A stretch of DNA of 64,000 bases from Bacteroidota bacterium (GCA_023423835.1 JAFAEW010000053.1:1-64000), one strand, 5' to 3'. Positions 1 to 9,518 are shown, numbered from the stretch's first letter. Translations and numbers: made by a program. The notes: a model not told the origin generated them from the letters alone.

Positions 1-2244
1 AACCTAAGCTGGGGACCTAAAGCAGAAGGACAACAGGTTGAAAACTGGAATGGCGAAACTGTTCCGCTTCGCACCTATGATAATGTTGATAATTATTTCG
101 ACAAAGGAATGCGTTATGAACAAAATGTGTCATTGCAGCAGCAATTCAACAACACCTCCATCTACACTTCTTTCAACCGGTTGGATGATAAAAGTATGAT
201 CCCGGGCGCCAAACTTACACGTACCAGCCTCATTACGAGAGCCGTTACCAAATTTGGAAAAGATGAGAGATGGACATTGGATACCAAGGTTCAATATACC
301 AACAACAATGCAAAAAACCGTCCTATTGGTGGTAATAACTACAGCAATGCCTTCTTTACGCTGTTTATGTTGCCCCGCTCGATTGACATCCGCGAATTTA
401 ATCCGCCGGTAGATGCTAACGGGAAAATGCTCTGGTATAACGGTGCAAACCAATACAATCCATATTGGATGGCGTTATACAACCTCAACAATGATGTGCG
501 TGACCGCTTCATCCTGACCGCTGACCTGAAATATGATTTTACAGACTGGTTAACTGCCGAACTGAGAGCAGGAGGTGACCTTTACACTACGAATACAGAA
601 TCGAAAACATATGCCGGAAGCCCGATCACCAATACCGGAAGATACAGTCTTGGAAAAGAAACTTTCACCGAAACCAACTATTCTGCGATGTTAACCGCAA
701 GGAAAGATGACCTGGCAGGAAAATTCGGCGGTTTGATAATGGTGGGAGGAAATCTCCTGAATCAGAAATGGAGTTCAATTAATTCTTCTTCAGGCGACCT
801 CGTTGTGCCAAACCTCTTTTCTTTGAATAACGGTGTAAGTAACCCAACTGTAGGAGAAGGATTTACGCACAGAATGATGAATTCTCTTTACGGAAATGCA
901 CAGATTAACTACGACGGCTATCTGTTTTTGGATGCGACTTTCAGAAATGACTGGAGTTCTACGTTGAGCAAGACCAACCGTTCATTTTTCTATCCGTCCG
1001 TTAGCCTTTCTTATGTATTTACAGATATGATGACGAAGCTCGGTATGAACAGCCCCGGCTGGCTGTCTTATGGAAAGCTCAGAGCTTCCTATGCCGCTGC
1101 GGGTAATGATCTTCCGCCTTATCAATTGTATAATACCTATGGAATCGGAAAAGATCCAAACGGAAATACAACCGGTTTCAGAAACAAAACCTTATATGAT
1201 CCTAATGTACAAAGTGAGCTGATTAAGGCTTATGAACTGGGATTGGATATGCGTTTCTTCCAAAACCGTTTTGGATTTGATCTCTCTTTCTATAAATCAA
1301 ATTCAACCAATCAGCTGATTGACCTGCCAATGGATCCTTTAAGCGGTTACTCGTTTAGAAAGATCAATGCCGGAAACATTCAGAATAAGGGTGTAGAACT
1401 GGTAGTTGACGGACGATTGCTCAGCAGCCGTTCAGGATTGAACTGGAATGCGCAGATTAACTATTCTGCAAACCGCAACAAGATCATCGAACTCACTCCG
1501 GACGTAACTACTTATAATCTCGGCGGATTCGACGCCCTGCAGATTTCCGCAGTTACAGGAGAGAACTACGGAGAGATCTATGGAACCAGCTTCGTAAGAG
1601 TTGAAGATCAAAACAGTCCTTTTTATGGTAAGATGGTGTTGACGGCCGAAGGTTTGCCACAGGTTAATACAACGCCGAAAAGATTGGGAAATCAATCTGC
1701 TACGGGATTATTCGGTATGACCAACTCTTTCAGCTATAAAGGGTTCGGACTTTCATTCCTCGTTGATGCACGTATCGGTGGGCAGATTTTCTCAGGCACC
1801 AATTCCGAAATGCAACAAAATGGTACAGCAGCCGTTACAGCTCCCGGTGGAGGCAGACCGGATGTTGTGGTTGATGGTGTTGTATTGGATGAAAATGGTA
1901 AGTACACACAAAATACCGTTTCAATTACCCAGCAACAATACTGGAATGCAGTTGCAGGCCAGGGCAATCTGGGTATAATTGAAGCCAATATTTATGACGC
2001 TTCCAACGTTAGGTTAAGGAATATTATGTTGAGCTACGATGTTCCAAAGAACTTCCTCAGCAAAACGCCTTTCCAGCATGCAAGAGTAGGGATATCCTGC
2101 AATAATGTTTGGTTGATTTCCAGCCACTTAAATGGTGTGGATCCTGAGTCAGTGTATGCTACAAACACGAATGCTATCGGATTTGAAAATGCCAGTCCTC
2201 CAACTACCCGTGTTTTCTTGTTTAATTTATCATTAGGCTTCTAA
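1..2244 (+). CDS. SusC/RagA-family TonB-linked outer membrane protein, C-terminal part (5' end outside window)
   Basis: The frame is open from base 1, so this is the last 747 residues of a longer protein; SusC proteins are usually about 1000 residues, so the signal peptide, carboxypeptidase-like domain and plug are off the left edge. The visible part begins with the SusC-typical NLSWGP segment and continues as alternating aromatic/polar beta-barrel strands, ending in the aromatic C-terminus LSLGF that outer membrane barrels need for BAM insertion. Family role: TonB-driven import of oligosaccharides or other large nutrients together with a SusD lipoprotein lid. The SusD partner follows after 18 bases, so they form one transcript. 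The substrate cannot be read from the sequence and no glycosidase lies beside the pair inside the window. Confidence 0.93.
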   Translation, partial: NLSWGPKAEGQQVENWNGETVPLRTYDNVDNYFDKGMRYEQNVSLQQQFNNTSIYTSFNRLDDKSMIPGAKLTRTSLITRAVTKFGKDERWTLDTKVQYTNNNAKNRPIGGNNYSNAFFTLFMLPRSIDIREFNPPVDANGKMLWYNGANQYNPYWMALYNLNNDVRDRFILTADLKYDFTDWLTAELRAGGDLYTTNTESKTYAGSPITNTGRYSLGKETFTETNYSAMLTARKDDLAGKFGGLIMVGGNLLNQKWSSINSSSGDLVVPNLFSLNNGVSNPTVGEGFTHRMMNSLYGNAQINYDGYLFLDATFRNDWSSTLSKTNRSFFYPSVSLSYVFTDMMTKLGMNSPGWLSYGKLRASYAAAGNDLPPYQLYNTYGIGKDPNGNTTGFRNKTLYDPNVQSELIKAYELGLDMRFFQNRFGFDLSFYKSNSTNQLIDLPMDPLSGYSFRKINAGNIQNKGVELVVDGRLLSSRSGLNWNAQINYSANRNKIIELTPDVTTYNLGGFDALQISAVTGENYGEIYGTSFVRVEDQNSPFYGKMVLTAEGLPQVNTTPKRLGNQSATGLFGMTNSFSYKGFGLSFLVDARIGGQIFSGTNSEMQQNGTAAVTAPGGGRPDVVVDGVVLDENGKYTQNTVSITQQQYWNAVAGQGNLGIIEANIYDASNVRLRNIMLSYDVPKNFLSKTPFQHARVGISCNNVWLISSHLNGVDPESVYATNTNAIGFENASPPTTRVFLFNLSLGF

Positions 2245-2262
2245 CATTTTTAATCTAACTAT

Positions 2263-4167
2263 ATGAATCAGAATATTAAAAAAACAGGATTGCTTTTGTC
2301 GGCTTCGGTGCTGCTGTTTGCTTCCTGTAAAAAATTTGAAGAGATCAATAAGAGCCCCTACGCTGCCGATGGCAGTCAGGTGCAGGTAGAATACTTCATC
2401 AACAATTCCATCATTCAGGCACAGCAAAATCCCGATGTGGCGGAAAGATCGTTTGTGTTGTACTGGAAAACCGCGGCCCATCAGCAGGAAGATGAAGGCC
2501 TTTCTTCCGGTTATTATAACGATCAGTGGACAACTGCCTATTACAACCAGGTTTCCGATTGGTTAAATTCAGCCAATACGGCCATCCAGGTAGGAGAAGA
2601 ACAACTGGCTGACGGAACTTCAAAACCTTACACACAAAACCTTATCCAGGTTGCGCGTATCTGGCGAGCATATCTGATGAGCGAAATGTCTGACCTTTTT
2701 GGATCTATTCCCATCGACGCATTTCAGGGAACCAATCCAGACTTTGTAGATGTAAAGACGGTTTATTATTTTCTGTTGGATGAATTGAAAGATGCAAGTT
2801 CAAAGCTCGATCTTTCCGTTACCAATCCCGATGCCGTAAAAAAAGAAGATCCTGCCTACGCATACAACTATGCCTACTGGCAGAAATACGCCAACTCTAT
2901 GCGTCTGAGACTCGCAATGCGGTTATCAGAAGTGGATGCGGCAAAAGCACAGGCTGAATATGAAGATGCGGTAAAACTTCCCCTGCTTACCGCTGCTGAC
3001 GAAACCTTTCAGGTGCAGGAAAAACCAGGCTGGGATGCGCTTACCGGCGTAATGAGCCGTGAATGGAATCCGCAATTTTTATCACCCACCTTGTTCAACA
3101 TCTATTTCGGACTGGGTGGTATCAGATCAGAGGATCAGCTCCCCGATTCTATGAAGGCGGCGGTTAAACCTGCCAACTGGATGGGACAAAGATTTACCGA
3201 TCATTTTGCCACTATGACCAATGATCCCTCGAGAGGATATTTCTTTGACGGATTGCCCTATAGCATCGACCCGAGAGCATATAAGGCGTTCATCATTCCG
3301 GGAATGTTTACCAATCCAAACTATTGTTACTACCCATCCTGGACTACCAGCGCAAGTAACACAGTGAGAGATCTCGTTGACGATGCCGGAAATGTGGTAA
3401 AGACCATCAATGCAAAGAATACCTGGAATCCAAGCATCAATGGTGACTGGGGTAAAAAAGGTCCTAAAAACCAGGTGATCTGGTATTATGAAGGAACCGT
3501 TCCGCGCCTTTCATTACAGTTTAGAAACAGCACCAGCAAACGCGTGTTTTTTGGACCATGGGAAACTTACTTCCTCATTGCTGAAGGAGCTGAAAGAGGA
3601 TGGGCTTCTCCGATGGCTGGAAAAGACGCCTATGAGGCAGGAATCAGTGCCAGTTTTGCTTATTGGGGATTAACACCGGGCGCTTATCTGACTTCAACAG
3701 ATTACAACAGATGCGGCACATCGGTAAGCTGGGATCATACAACCGAGCCGCCGGCTTCTGTAAGCATGAATTATGTGGATGGATATACCGGACAGGCCGG
3801 AACAACCAATTTCACTTATCCGAAAAATGATCTTTATAAGGGAGGTGCAGTAAAAAATGATCATCTCACTAAAATCATTACACAAAAATATATTGCACAG
3901 GTGCCCTGGCAACCCCTTGAAGCATGGAACGATCAAAGAAGATTGGGATTACCATTCTTTGAAAACCCTGCTATTGAGGTTCCGATTCCCACTTTACCCG
4001 CTTTGAATTCTTCAAATTATATGACCAGCAGCGTGAAGTTTTTCCCGCAGAGGATTAAATATCCCTCTACGCTGGCAACAAGTAATGAAAGCGGATACAA
4101 CCAGGCAGTAAGTGCTTTGGGAGGACCGGATGACTTGTTTACCCCGCTCTGGTGGGCAAAACACTAA
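2263..4167 (+). CDS. SusD/RagB-family nutrient-binding outer membrane lipoprotein (SusD-like_2 type)
   Basis: A 634-residue protein with a clear lipoprotein signal: a basic N-terminus, a hydrophobic stretch, then LFASC with the acylated cysteine near residue 22, so it is tethered to the outer membrane. The body is rich in Trp, Tyr and Asn with helical TPR-like segments in the first half (for example the RIWRAYLMSEMSDLFG region), matching SusD proteins that cap SusC barrels. Its length and sequence style resemble the SusD-like_2 (PF12771) branch rather than classical SusD; this assignment is from memory of the family. It lies 18 bases after the susC-type gene and is followed by a strong terminator, so it ends the operon. 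Confidence 0.92.
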   Translation: MNQNIKKTGLLLSASVLLFASCKKFEEINKSPYAADGSQVQVEYFINNSIIQAQQNPDVAERSFVLYWKTAAHQQEDEGLSSGYYNDQWTTAYYNQVSDWLNSANTAIQVGEEQLADGTSKPYTQNLIQVARIWRAYLMSEMSDLFGSIPIDAFQGTNPDFVDVKTVYYFLLDELKDASSKLDLSVTNPDAVKKEDPAYAYNYAYWQKYANSMRLRLAMRLSEVDAAKAQAEYEDAVKLPLLTAADETFQVQEKPGWDALTGVMSREWNPQFLSPTLFNIYFGLGGIRSEDQLPDSMKAAVKPANWMGQRFTDHFATMTNDPSRGYFFDGLPYSIDPRAYKAFIIPGMFTNPNYCYYPSWTTSASNTVRDLVDDAGNVVKTINAKNTWNPSINGDWGKKGPKNQVIWYYEGTVPRLSLQFRNSTSKRVFFGPWETYFLIAEGAERGWASPMAGKDAYEAGISASFAYWGLTPGAYLTSTDYNRCGTSVSWDHTTEPPASVSMNYVDGYTGQAGTTNFTYPKNDLYKGGAVKNDHLTKIITQKYIAQVPWQPLEAWNDQRRLGLPFFENPAIEVPIPTLPALNSSNYMTSSVKFFPQRIKYPSTLATSNESGYNQAVSALGGPDDLFTPLWWAKH

Positions 4168-4184
4168 ATAATATTTCCTTATAG

Positions 4185-4213
4185 AAAAGGCTGCCTGCAT
4201 GGCGGCCTTTTTT
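4185..4213 (+). terminator. Rho-independent terminator of the susC/susD operon
   Basis: AAAAGGCTGCC, a five-base loop, then GGCGGCCTTTTTT: a stem of about ten pairs with one G-U pair, followed by six T. It starts 17 bases after the susD stop codon. Confidence 0.85.
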
Positions 4214-4322
4214 ATGCGGATGAGACCGGAAAAAAACAGAAAAAAACCGTCTTTTCACGGTTGCGGATCTTTTGAAATAATTGAATATTGTGCCTTCTAA
4301 ATCACCGTTAAACTACAATTTT

Positions 4323-4745
4323 ATGGCCAAGGCAAGAAGTTCACTGATGGAAAACCTTTCCGAAAATATTTCAATTCTAAAGACGGCGTACGAAAACTTG
4401 TTGGATAGGCAGATTGATGATGATGATGCGAAAGAATTTATCAAATACCATCAGAAGAGTAATCCAAATTCATTGAAAAGTATTTGGATGGATGATTCTA
4501 TTATAAGGGCTCTTACAACCTTTCCGGCCGGCAAATTTTCCGGTCTGAGGTTGTACTACGCGAAATATAAAAAAAATGTGGGAAATGTTGGGAAACCGGG
4601 TGGTCCCAAAGCCGATGATCCTACAATTGTAGTTTCTGTCACAAGTCAGGATTCGAGTGGCCGGCATAAAGACATGGCAGGAATGTATTTCGATTATAGC
4701 AAACCCTGTCCTCCGTACAACAACGGAGGTTTGGAGTTTCCATAA
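4323..4745 (+). CDS. Conserved-looking protein of unknown function, first gene of the orphan kinase cluster
   Basis: About 140 residues from the ATG at 4323; an in-frame TTG at 4281 would add 14 residues but has no support. No signal peptide or membrane segment is visible. The N-terminal half is charged and helical (MENLSENISILKTAYENLL), and the C-terminal half is Gly/Pro-rich and ends PPYNNGGLEFP. I do not recognise a known domain. It is followed after 59 bases by a membrane protein that itself overlaps a sensor kinase, so it may supply or modulate the signal, which is inference from position only. Codon use looks like the neighbours, and the reading frame is not a shadow of another gene. 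Confidence 0.6.
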   Translation: MAKARSSLMENLSENISILKTAYENLLDRQIDDDDAKEFIKYHQKSNPNSLKSIWMDDSIIRALTTFPAGKFSGLRLYYAKYKKNVGNVGKPGGPKADDPTIVVSVTSQDSSGRHKDMAGMYFDYSKPCPPYNNGGLEFP

Positions 4746-4804
4746 GGAATCGGCAGATCCCCCTGAAAATGTAATTTGTCATCGTGCTGATTATCCAATA
4801 TATC

Positions 4805-5440
4805 ATGCAATTATTTGGGCTTATTACCGGCTTCGTATTTTTCCGGTACCTTAAGCCGTTTTACCTGCGGTTTATTGTTGCGCTGCTTTTCGTTACCTGT
4901 GTGAACGAGCTCGTACTCATTCCCCACACAAAGACGGCCGGCGAAACCAACCTTTGTTATAATTTGTTTTCTCTGATCGACATCGGCACCTGGCTGTTCA
5001 TCTATTACCGCTTCTTTAAATACAGGCGATGGAAGACCTTAGTTTTCACGGGTGGATCTGTTTTAATTCTTCTTTCCCTTGCAGACCTGGTAGCAAACGG
5101 ATTCAATTTGTTTCATACGCGGTCACTGATTGCGTACGAAGTCTTCATCATCTTCCTTTCTGTGCGATACCTGTATGGAATTTTTACGAGGGAATATGCT
5201 GATCTTTTCAGCGATCCGATATTTTGGATCGTCTCGGCCTGCCTGCTTTATCACAGTATCCTGATTATCAATTTCACAACTATTACCGTTCGGGATTATT
5301 GGAAACTTGAAAATACTCTCGTAATCTTCAACATCCTCGAAACTGCTGCAAATGTGATCTACTATTTGATAATAAGCTTTTCTTTCCTGCTATGTTTCTA
5401 CTGCAATCGCAAATACAGCAAAGCATCCTCCCCACAATAG
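4805..5440 (+). CDS. Multi-pass membrane protein of unknown function
   Basis: 211 residues from the ATG at 4805; a GTG at 4784 in the same frame would add seven residues. The sequence is almost entirely hydrophobic segments broken by short charged loops, consistent with about six or seven transmembrane helices: starts with MQLFGLITGFVFFRYL and ends in a helix with LIISFSFLLCFYC. Small proteins of this kind often precede HisKA_3 kinases in Chitinophagaceae and could be an uncharacterised sensory module. It overlaps the kinase gene downstream by 49 bases in a different frame, implying translational coupling. No catalytic motif is visible, so no activity is assigned. Confidence 0.65.
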   Translation: MQLFGLITGFVFFRYLKPFYLRFIVALLFVTCVNELVLIPHTKTAGETNLCYNLFSLIDIGTWLFIYYRFFKYRRWKTLVFTGGSVLILLSLADLVANGFNLFHTRSLIAYEVFIIFLSVRYLYGIFTREYADLFSDPIFWIVSACLLYHSILIINFTTITVRDYWKLENTLVIFNILETAANVIYYLIISFSFLLCFYCNRKYSKASSPQ

Positions 5441-6249
5441 TTGTGGTGGCAGCTTTTGTTATCGTGGGCCTCGGATTGATATTTCTGATATTCTTCGTCA
5501 CCGCCCGCCAACAGCAAAATAAGTTGTTTTTACGTCAGCAGATGATGCAGCAGGAGTTTTCGAAGCAGTTGATGCAATCGCAGATTGAGGTTCAGGAACA
5601 CACTTCTGCGGCCCTCTCGAAGGAGTTGCATGACAATATCGGGCAGCTATTGAGTGCTACTAAATTTCTGCTCGCCGTTACAGGAAGGCAAATGGATGTT
5701 GTGCCGGAAACGCTGAAGACCGCTGAGGAAACCGTTGCAAAAGCCATTGTTGACCTCCGTTCTCTCAGTAAATCACTCGATCGCCAATGGCTCAAAAGTT
5801 TCAACCTGGTAGAAAATCTCCGGTCTGAAACGCGACGCATTAATGCTGCCCGTGAGATTAGTCTGCAGTTTGACAGCGATTATGAAGAACTTCCTTTGCA
5901 CCCTGAATCACAGGTAATGCTTTTTCGCGTAATCCAGGAAGCACTTCAAAACAGTATCAAACATGGAAACGCTGCCAAGATCGATGTAAGGATAATCAGG
6001 TTGAAGAATAACTGCCACGTGATAATTCAGGACGACGGGCTGGGATTTGAAATGTCAGCAATTGCCAGGCCGGGCCTCGGCATTCGAAACATGAGAGACC
6101 GAATTGAACTGCTTCACGGACAAATCACCTGGTCAAAGAACGGCGATCGTGGAACTACGGTTGACATCTTGCTTACCACGGCTGAAAACGGATTCACCGA
6201 CGATGCAGAAGCTTCTGCGGAAAAATTAATGAACCCGCTCACCATTTGA
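5392..6249 (+). CDS. Sensor histidine kinase, HisKA_3 (NarL-partner) type, orphan
   Basis: 285 residues: one transmembrane helix (about residues 12-38), a Gln-rich coiled segment, the dimerisation/phosphoacceptor motif KELHDNIGQLL with His at residue 80, and a HATPase domain with N-box QEALQNSIKHG, G1 box DDGLGF and G2 box GLGIRNMRDR. This is the family that normally phosphorylates LuxR-type response regulators, but no regulator gene is adjacent. It lacks an extracytoplasmic sensor domain, so the signal probably comes through a partner such as the membrane protein encoded just upstream. The start at 5392 is needed to keep the membrane helix, which makes the 49-base overlap with the previous gene real. 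The 3' end overlaps the convergent amidohydrolase gene by 24 bases. Confidence 0.9.
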   Translation: MFLLQSQIQQSILPTIVVVAAFVIVGLGLIFLIFFVTARQQQNKLFLRQQMMQQEFSKQLMQSQIEVQEHTSAALSKELHDNIGQLLSATKFLLAVTGRQMDVVPETLKTAEETVAKAIVDLRSLSKSLDRQWLKSFNLVENLRSETRRINAAREISLQFDSDYEELPLHPESQVMLFRVIQEALQNSIKHGNAAKIDVRIIRLKNNCHVIIQDDGLGFEMSAIARPGLGIRNMRDRIELLHGQITWSKNGDRGTTVDILLTTAENGFTDDAEASAEKLMNPLTI

Positions 6250-7854
6250 ATAAGTGGCATTAACCTTTGTTTTGAGAATCTGATCTTCCGCAATTTTCAT
6301 CAGGTCTTTATCGAGTATAATAAAATCGGCCTGCTTTCCAGCCTCAATACTTCCTACTTCATTTTCGAGAAAACCGGCTTTTGCTGCCCAGATCGTCATT
6401 CCACGGATCGCTTCTTCACGGCTTAAAGCATTTTCAATTTGAAATCCTCCTTTCGGGTATCCATTTGCATCCTGCCGGAAAACCGCCGCAAGGAAAGTCT
6501 TGAATGGACTGATATCTTCAACAGGAAAGTCGGTTCCCAGCGGAATCCATCCATTCTCATTCATCAACTCTTTATTGGCATAGGCTTCTTTTATTCGTTC
6601 AGCACCCAGTCTTTCTTCTGCCCAATACATATCGCTCGTAGCATGGGTAGGCTGTACGGACGGAATTATGGAGTAGTCGCCGAAATAATGAAAATCGTTC
6701 TTATCAACAATCTGGGCGTGTTCAATCCGCCACCTTTTGTCATTTTTTCCCTTGAGGTATTTAGAATAGATGGTAAGTAATTCCCGGTTGGTGGAATCAC
6801 CGATCGCATGCGTACACATCTGGAAGTCCGTTTTTGATAACATCGCCGCCACGCTGTCGAAATGTGAAGGATTGCTGAGCAAAAATCCATACCATCCTGG
6901 CTGATCAGCATATGGACGGAGGAGACAGGCGCCCCTGCTTCCCAACGCACCATCGGCATAAACCTTAACGCCTTTCAGATACATCCGTTCTGATTTATAA
7001 GGACCTTTGGACAGATATTTCTCATAGTTCTCCTTAGAATCGCTCATCATGATATAGAACTTCATCTTCAGCTTCCCTTCTTTTTGCATCTGATCGACCA
7101 AATCAATTTCGGGAGACGATAAACCACAATCGGTTATCGTGGTAAGGCCTTTTTCGAAACAATTCTTTTCCGCCGCCTTAAGATACGTTTCTATCATTGC
7201 TTTATCCGGAACGGGAATTTTTGATGCTACGAGATCCACCGCATTATCAATCAAAACACCGGTCAGCTTTCCGTCTTCAACTACAATTTCTCCACCGGTC
7301 AATGTTTGTCCCGCCTTAACACCTGCAAGATCCAATGCTTTTTGATTGGCGATTGCGGCGTGACCATCGACCCGGTTCAACAAGACAGGCCGGTCGGGAA
7401 AGGCTTCATTCAATAAAGTATTATCGGGAAATTGCTTACCCGGAAACTTGTTCTGATCCCAGCCGCGGCCGGTTATCCAACCCTGTCCGGGATTTTTTTT
7501 GGCAAAAGCTTTCACCCGCGCTACCAATTCATTTATGCTTTTTGAGTCATATAATTGTACTGTAAACAGGCTGAATCCGTAATTAACAAAATGTGCATGA
7601 GCATCAATAAAGCCCGGAAAAACGGCATTTCCCTTTGCATCAACCTTATTTTTGCTGTCGTAGCCGGATAGGATCTCTTTATCTGATCCTACCTGTAAAA
7701 TCTTCCCGTCCCTCACTGCAAATGCTTTTTCTACGGTAAAGTTTGCGTCTACGGTGTAAACGGTTCCGTTGTAAACGATCAGATCGGCTTTTTGCTTTTG
7801 TGAAAAACCGGACGAAACTGCTATGGAAAAGAAAACCAAAAGAAAAATTCGCAT
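6226..7854 (-). CDS. Exported amidohydrolase, YtcJ-like (Amidohydro_3 family)
   Basis: 542 residues with a Sec signal peptide (MRIFLLVFFSIAVSSGFSQ). Metal-dependent hydrolase fold: the LIVYNGTVYTVD start of the composite beta-sandwich, then the metal-binding GFIDAHAHF motif around residue 85, further conserved segments GRGWDQNKFPG, DGALGSRGA and HAQIVD, and the closing ADFIILDKDL strand. The substrate of YtcJ-like enzymes is generally unknown; the fold hydrolyses amide-type bonds. The signal peptide places it in the periplasm. It lies 44 bases downstream of hemJ on the same strand and could be read through from hemH-hemJ. Its last 24 bases overlap the end of the convergent kinase gene. Confidence 0.9.
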   Translation of the reverse strand: MRIFLLVFFSIAVSSGFSQKQKADLIVYNGTVYTVDANFTVEKAFAVRDGKILQVGSDKEILSGYDSKNKVDAKGNAVFPGFIDAHAHFVNYGFSLFTVQLYDSKSINELVARVKAFAKKNPGQGWITGRGWDQNKFPGKQFPDNTLLNEAFPDRPVLLNRVDGHAAIANQKALDLAGVKAGQTLTGGEIVVEDGKLTGVLIDNAVDLVASKIPVPDKAMIETYLKAAEKNCFEKGLTTITDCGLSSPEIDLVDQMQKEGKLKMKFYIMMSDSKENYEKYLSKGPYKSERMYLKGVKVYADGALGSRGACLLRPYADQPGWYGFLLSNPSHFDSVAAMLSKTDFQMCTHAIGDSTNRELLTIYSKYLKGKNDKRWRIEHAQIVDKNDFHYFGDYSIIPSVQPTHATSDMYWAEERLGAERIKEAYANKELMNENGWIPLGTDFPVEDISPFKTFLAAVFRQDANGYPKGGFQIENALSREEAIRGMTIWAAKAGFLENEVGSIEAGKQADFIILDKDLMKIAEDQILKTKVNATYSNGERVH

Positions 7855-7898
7855 ACAAAGATTTTTTTAGGTGAAAAAGCAGGGGCTAAAGTACCGCT

Positions 7899-8447
7899 TT
7901 ATTCAGTTTTGCGGATCTTTTTGTACATCCGGATAGCCGTCATCAGTAAAACTATAAAGAGGAGTAATCCTATCAATCCCCAGATAAAACTCAGACTCTC
8001 TTTCACCGTTGCCAGGAATACGATGGCGATCAAAAAAATGGTGGCCACCTCGTTCCACACCCTCAGTTTTTGGGAAGAATACCGGAAAAGGCCTTTCATC
8101 TGTTGTTTAAAAATCAGGTGTAAGGAGATAAAATACAGGTAAAGCAGAATTACAAAGATCAGTTTTATCAGAAGCCATCTTCCTCCCGGATTAAGCAAGG
8201 TCTTGTCCCAATCTCCGTAAAATAAGACGAGCGGTCCAAAAATGAGGGTGAGAATTGCCGAAGGCCAGGTAATTCCATACCACAATCTTTTCATCATGAC
8301 AGAAAAATTGTGGTGAAGGATCTGCTTTTCCGGTTCTGTTTTTTCTTCTGCCTCTGTATTATAGATGAACAGGCGTGGCATGTAAAACAGTCCGGCAAAC
8401 CAGGTTACGATGAAAATTATGTGTAGCGCCTTGAGGTAGAGATACAT
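7899..8447 (-). CDS. hemJ: Protoporphyrinogen IX oxidase HemJ
   Basis: 182 residues with four or five hydrophobic helices and the HemJ (UPF0093) hallmarks: LKALHIIFIVTWFAGLFYMP at the N-terminus, including the family's conserved His (residue 9 here), a central GGRWLLIKL loop and a conserved WNE segment. HemJ oxidises protoporphyrinogen IX to protoporphyrin IX in the inner membrane, the step just before iron insertion. It starts two bases after the stop of hemH, so the last two heme-synthesis enzymes are made from one message. The length is slightly above the usual 140-180 because of a C-terminal extra helix (SFIWGLIGLLLFIVLLMTA). No HemG or HemY type oxidase is in the window. Confidence 0.9.
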   Translation of the reverse strand: MYLYLKALHIIFIVTWFAGLFYMPRLFIYNTEAEEKTEPEKQILHHNFSVMMKRLWYGITWPSAILTLIFGPLVLFYGDWDKTLLNPGGRWLLIKLIFVILLYLYFISLHLIFKQQMKGLFRYSSQKLRVWNEVATIFLIAIVFLATVKESLSFIWGLIGLLLFIVLLMTAIRMYKKIRKTE

Positions 8448-8449
8448 AA

Positions 8450-9496
8450 TTAGTCTAACAGCATTTCAGTTTTACCATTTCTTATGCCTGCGAGCCAGCC
8501 CACGATCGCATTGATCCATTCAGGATGAACATTTAAACAAGGAATCATATCAAAGCTTTCGCCTCCCGATTCGAGAAAACTTTTTCTTCCCTCCATATTA
8601 ATCTCCTCAATCGTTTCAAGACAATCGCTTACAAAGGCAGGACATACAACCAGCAACTTCTTAACGCCTTCTTTTGGAAGCTGTTCAAGCCGTTCAGCCG
8701 TATAAGGTTTTATCCATTCTTCTTTTCCAAGCCGTGATTGAAAGGAAATTTCAAATTTATTGTCGGGAATGTTGAGAGCCCGGGTAACGAGCCGGGTTGA
8801 TGAAAAGCACTGATGGCGATAACAGGTCGCATGCGCAACGGAAGCGGTTTGACAACAATCCCCCGACTTGAGGCAATGGTTTCCTGTAGGATCGGCTTTG
8901 GTTAAATGCCTTTTCGGAATTCCATGATAGCTGAAAAGAATTTTGTCATATTCCTGATTGAGGTGTGGCTTAATGCTGTCAGCCAAGGCCGAAATATAAT
9001 CCTGGTCGTTATAAAACGGTTTGATAAAGGATAAATTGAACGGATAACGGTTTTTCTTGTGAACCGCCTTTGCATGTTCAACTGCCGTTTCGTAACTGCT
9101 CATCGCAAATTGCGGATAAAGGGGGATGGCAACAACTTCTTCTAATTGAGGCGATTTGGCAAGCAGGTTTTCAAACGCGAGTTGCATCGAAGGATTGCAG
9201 TAGCGCATTGCAATTTCTACCGGTTCCTCGATTTTTGGTTGCAGGGCTTCTTTCAATTTTTCTGTCAAAACAATCAGCGGAGAACCTTCTTTTGTCCAGA
9301 TCTTTTTATAAGCCTCGGCCGATTTTGCCGCCCGGAAAGGAACGATTATTCCGCCCACCAGCAGCAACCGTAACAAATAGGGGTAATCGATCACCCTTTC
9401 GTCCATTAAAAACTCCATCAGATAATGCCGTACATCCTTTACTTCCGTTGAATCCGGAGAGCCGAGATTCAGCAGCACGATTCCTCTGTTTGCCAT
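8450..9496 (-). CDS. hemH: Ferrochelatase
   Basis: 348 residues, normal length. The N-terminus GIVLLNLGSPDS is the ferrochelatase signature start, and the active-site motif FSYHGIPKRHL carries the conserved metal-binding His. A Cys-rich stretch follows (GNHC, GDCC, CYRHQC), as in many Bacteroidota ferrochelatases. The C-terminal half has VVCPAFVSDCLETIEEI with the conserved acidic residues. The enzyme inserts Fe2+ into protoporphyrin IX to make protoheme. It is the first gene of the hemH-hemJ unit, with a TACCTTTG -7 element 14 bases before the ATG. Confidence 0.97.
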   Translation of the reverse strand: MANRGIVLLNLGSPDSTEVKDVRHYLMEFLMDERVIDYPYLLRLLLVGGIIVPFRAAKSAEAYKKIWTKEGSPLIVLTEKLKEALQPKIEEPVEIAMRYCNPSMQLAFENLLAKSPQLEEVVAIPLYPQFAMSSYETAVEHAKAVHKKNRYPFNLSFIKPFYNDQDYISALADSIKPHLNQEYDKILFSYHGIPKRHLTKADPTGNHCLKSGDCCQTASVAHATCYRHQCFSSTRLVTRALNIPDNKFEISFQSRLGKEEWIKPYTAERLEQLPKEGVKKLLVVCPAFVSDCLETIEEINMEGRKSFLESGGESFDMIPCLNVHPEWINAIVGWLAGIRNGKTEMLLD

Positions 9497-9510
9497 CGTT
9501 GAGATTTTTG

Positions 9511-9518
9511 CAAAGGTA
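9511..9518 (-). promoter_or_regulatory. Bacteroidota-type -7 element upstream of hemH
   Basis: Minus-strand TACCTTTG, a perfect match to TAnnTTTG, ending 14 bases before the hemH ATG. No clear TTG -33 element at the usual spacing. Confidence 0.55.
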
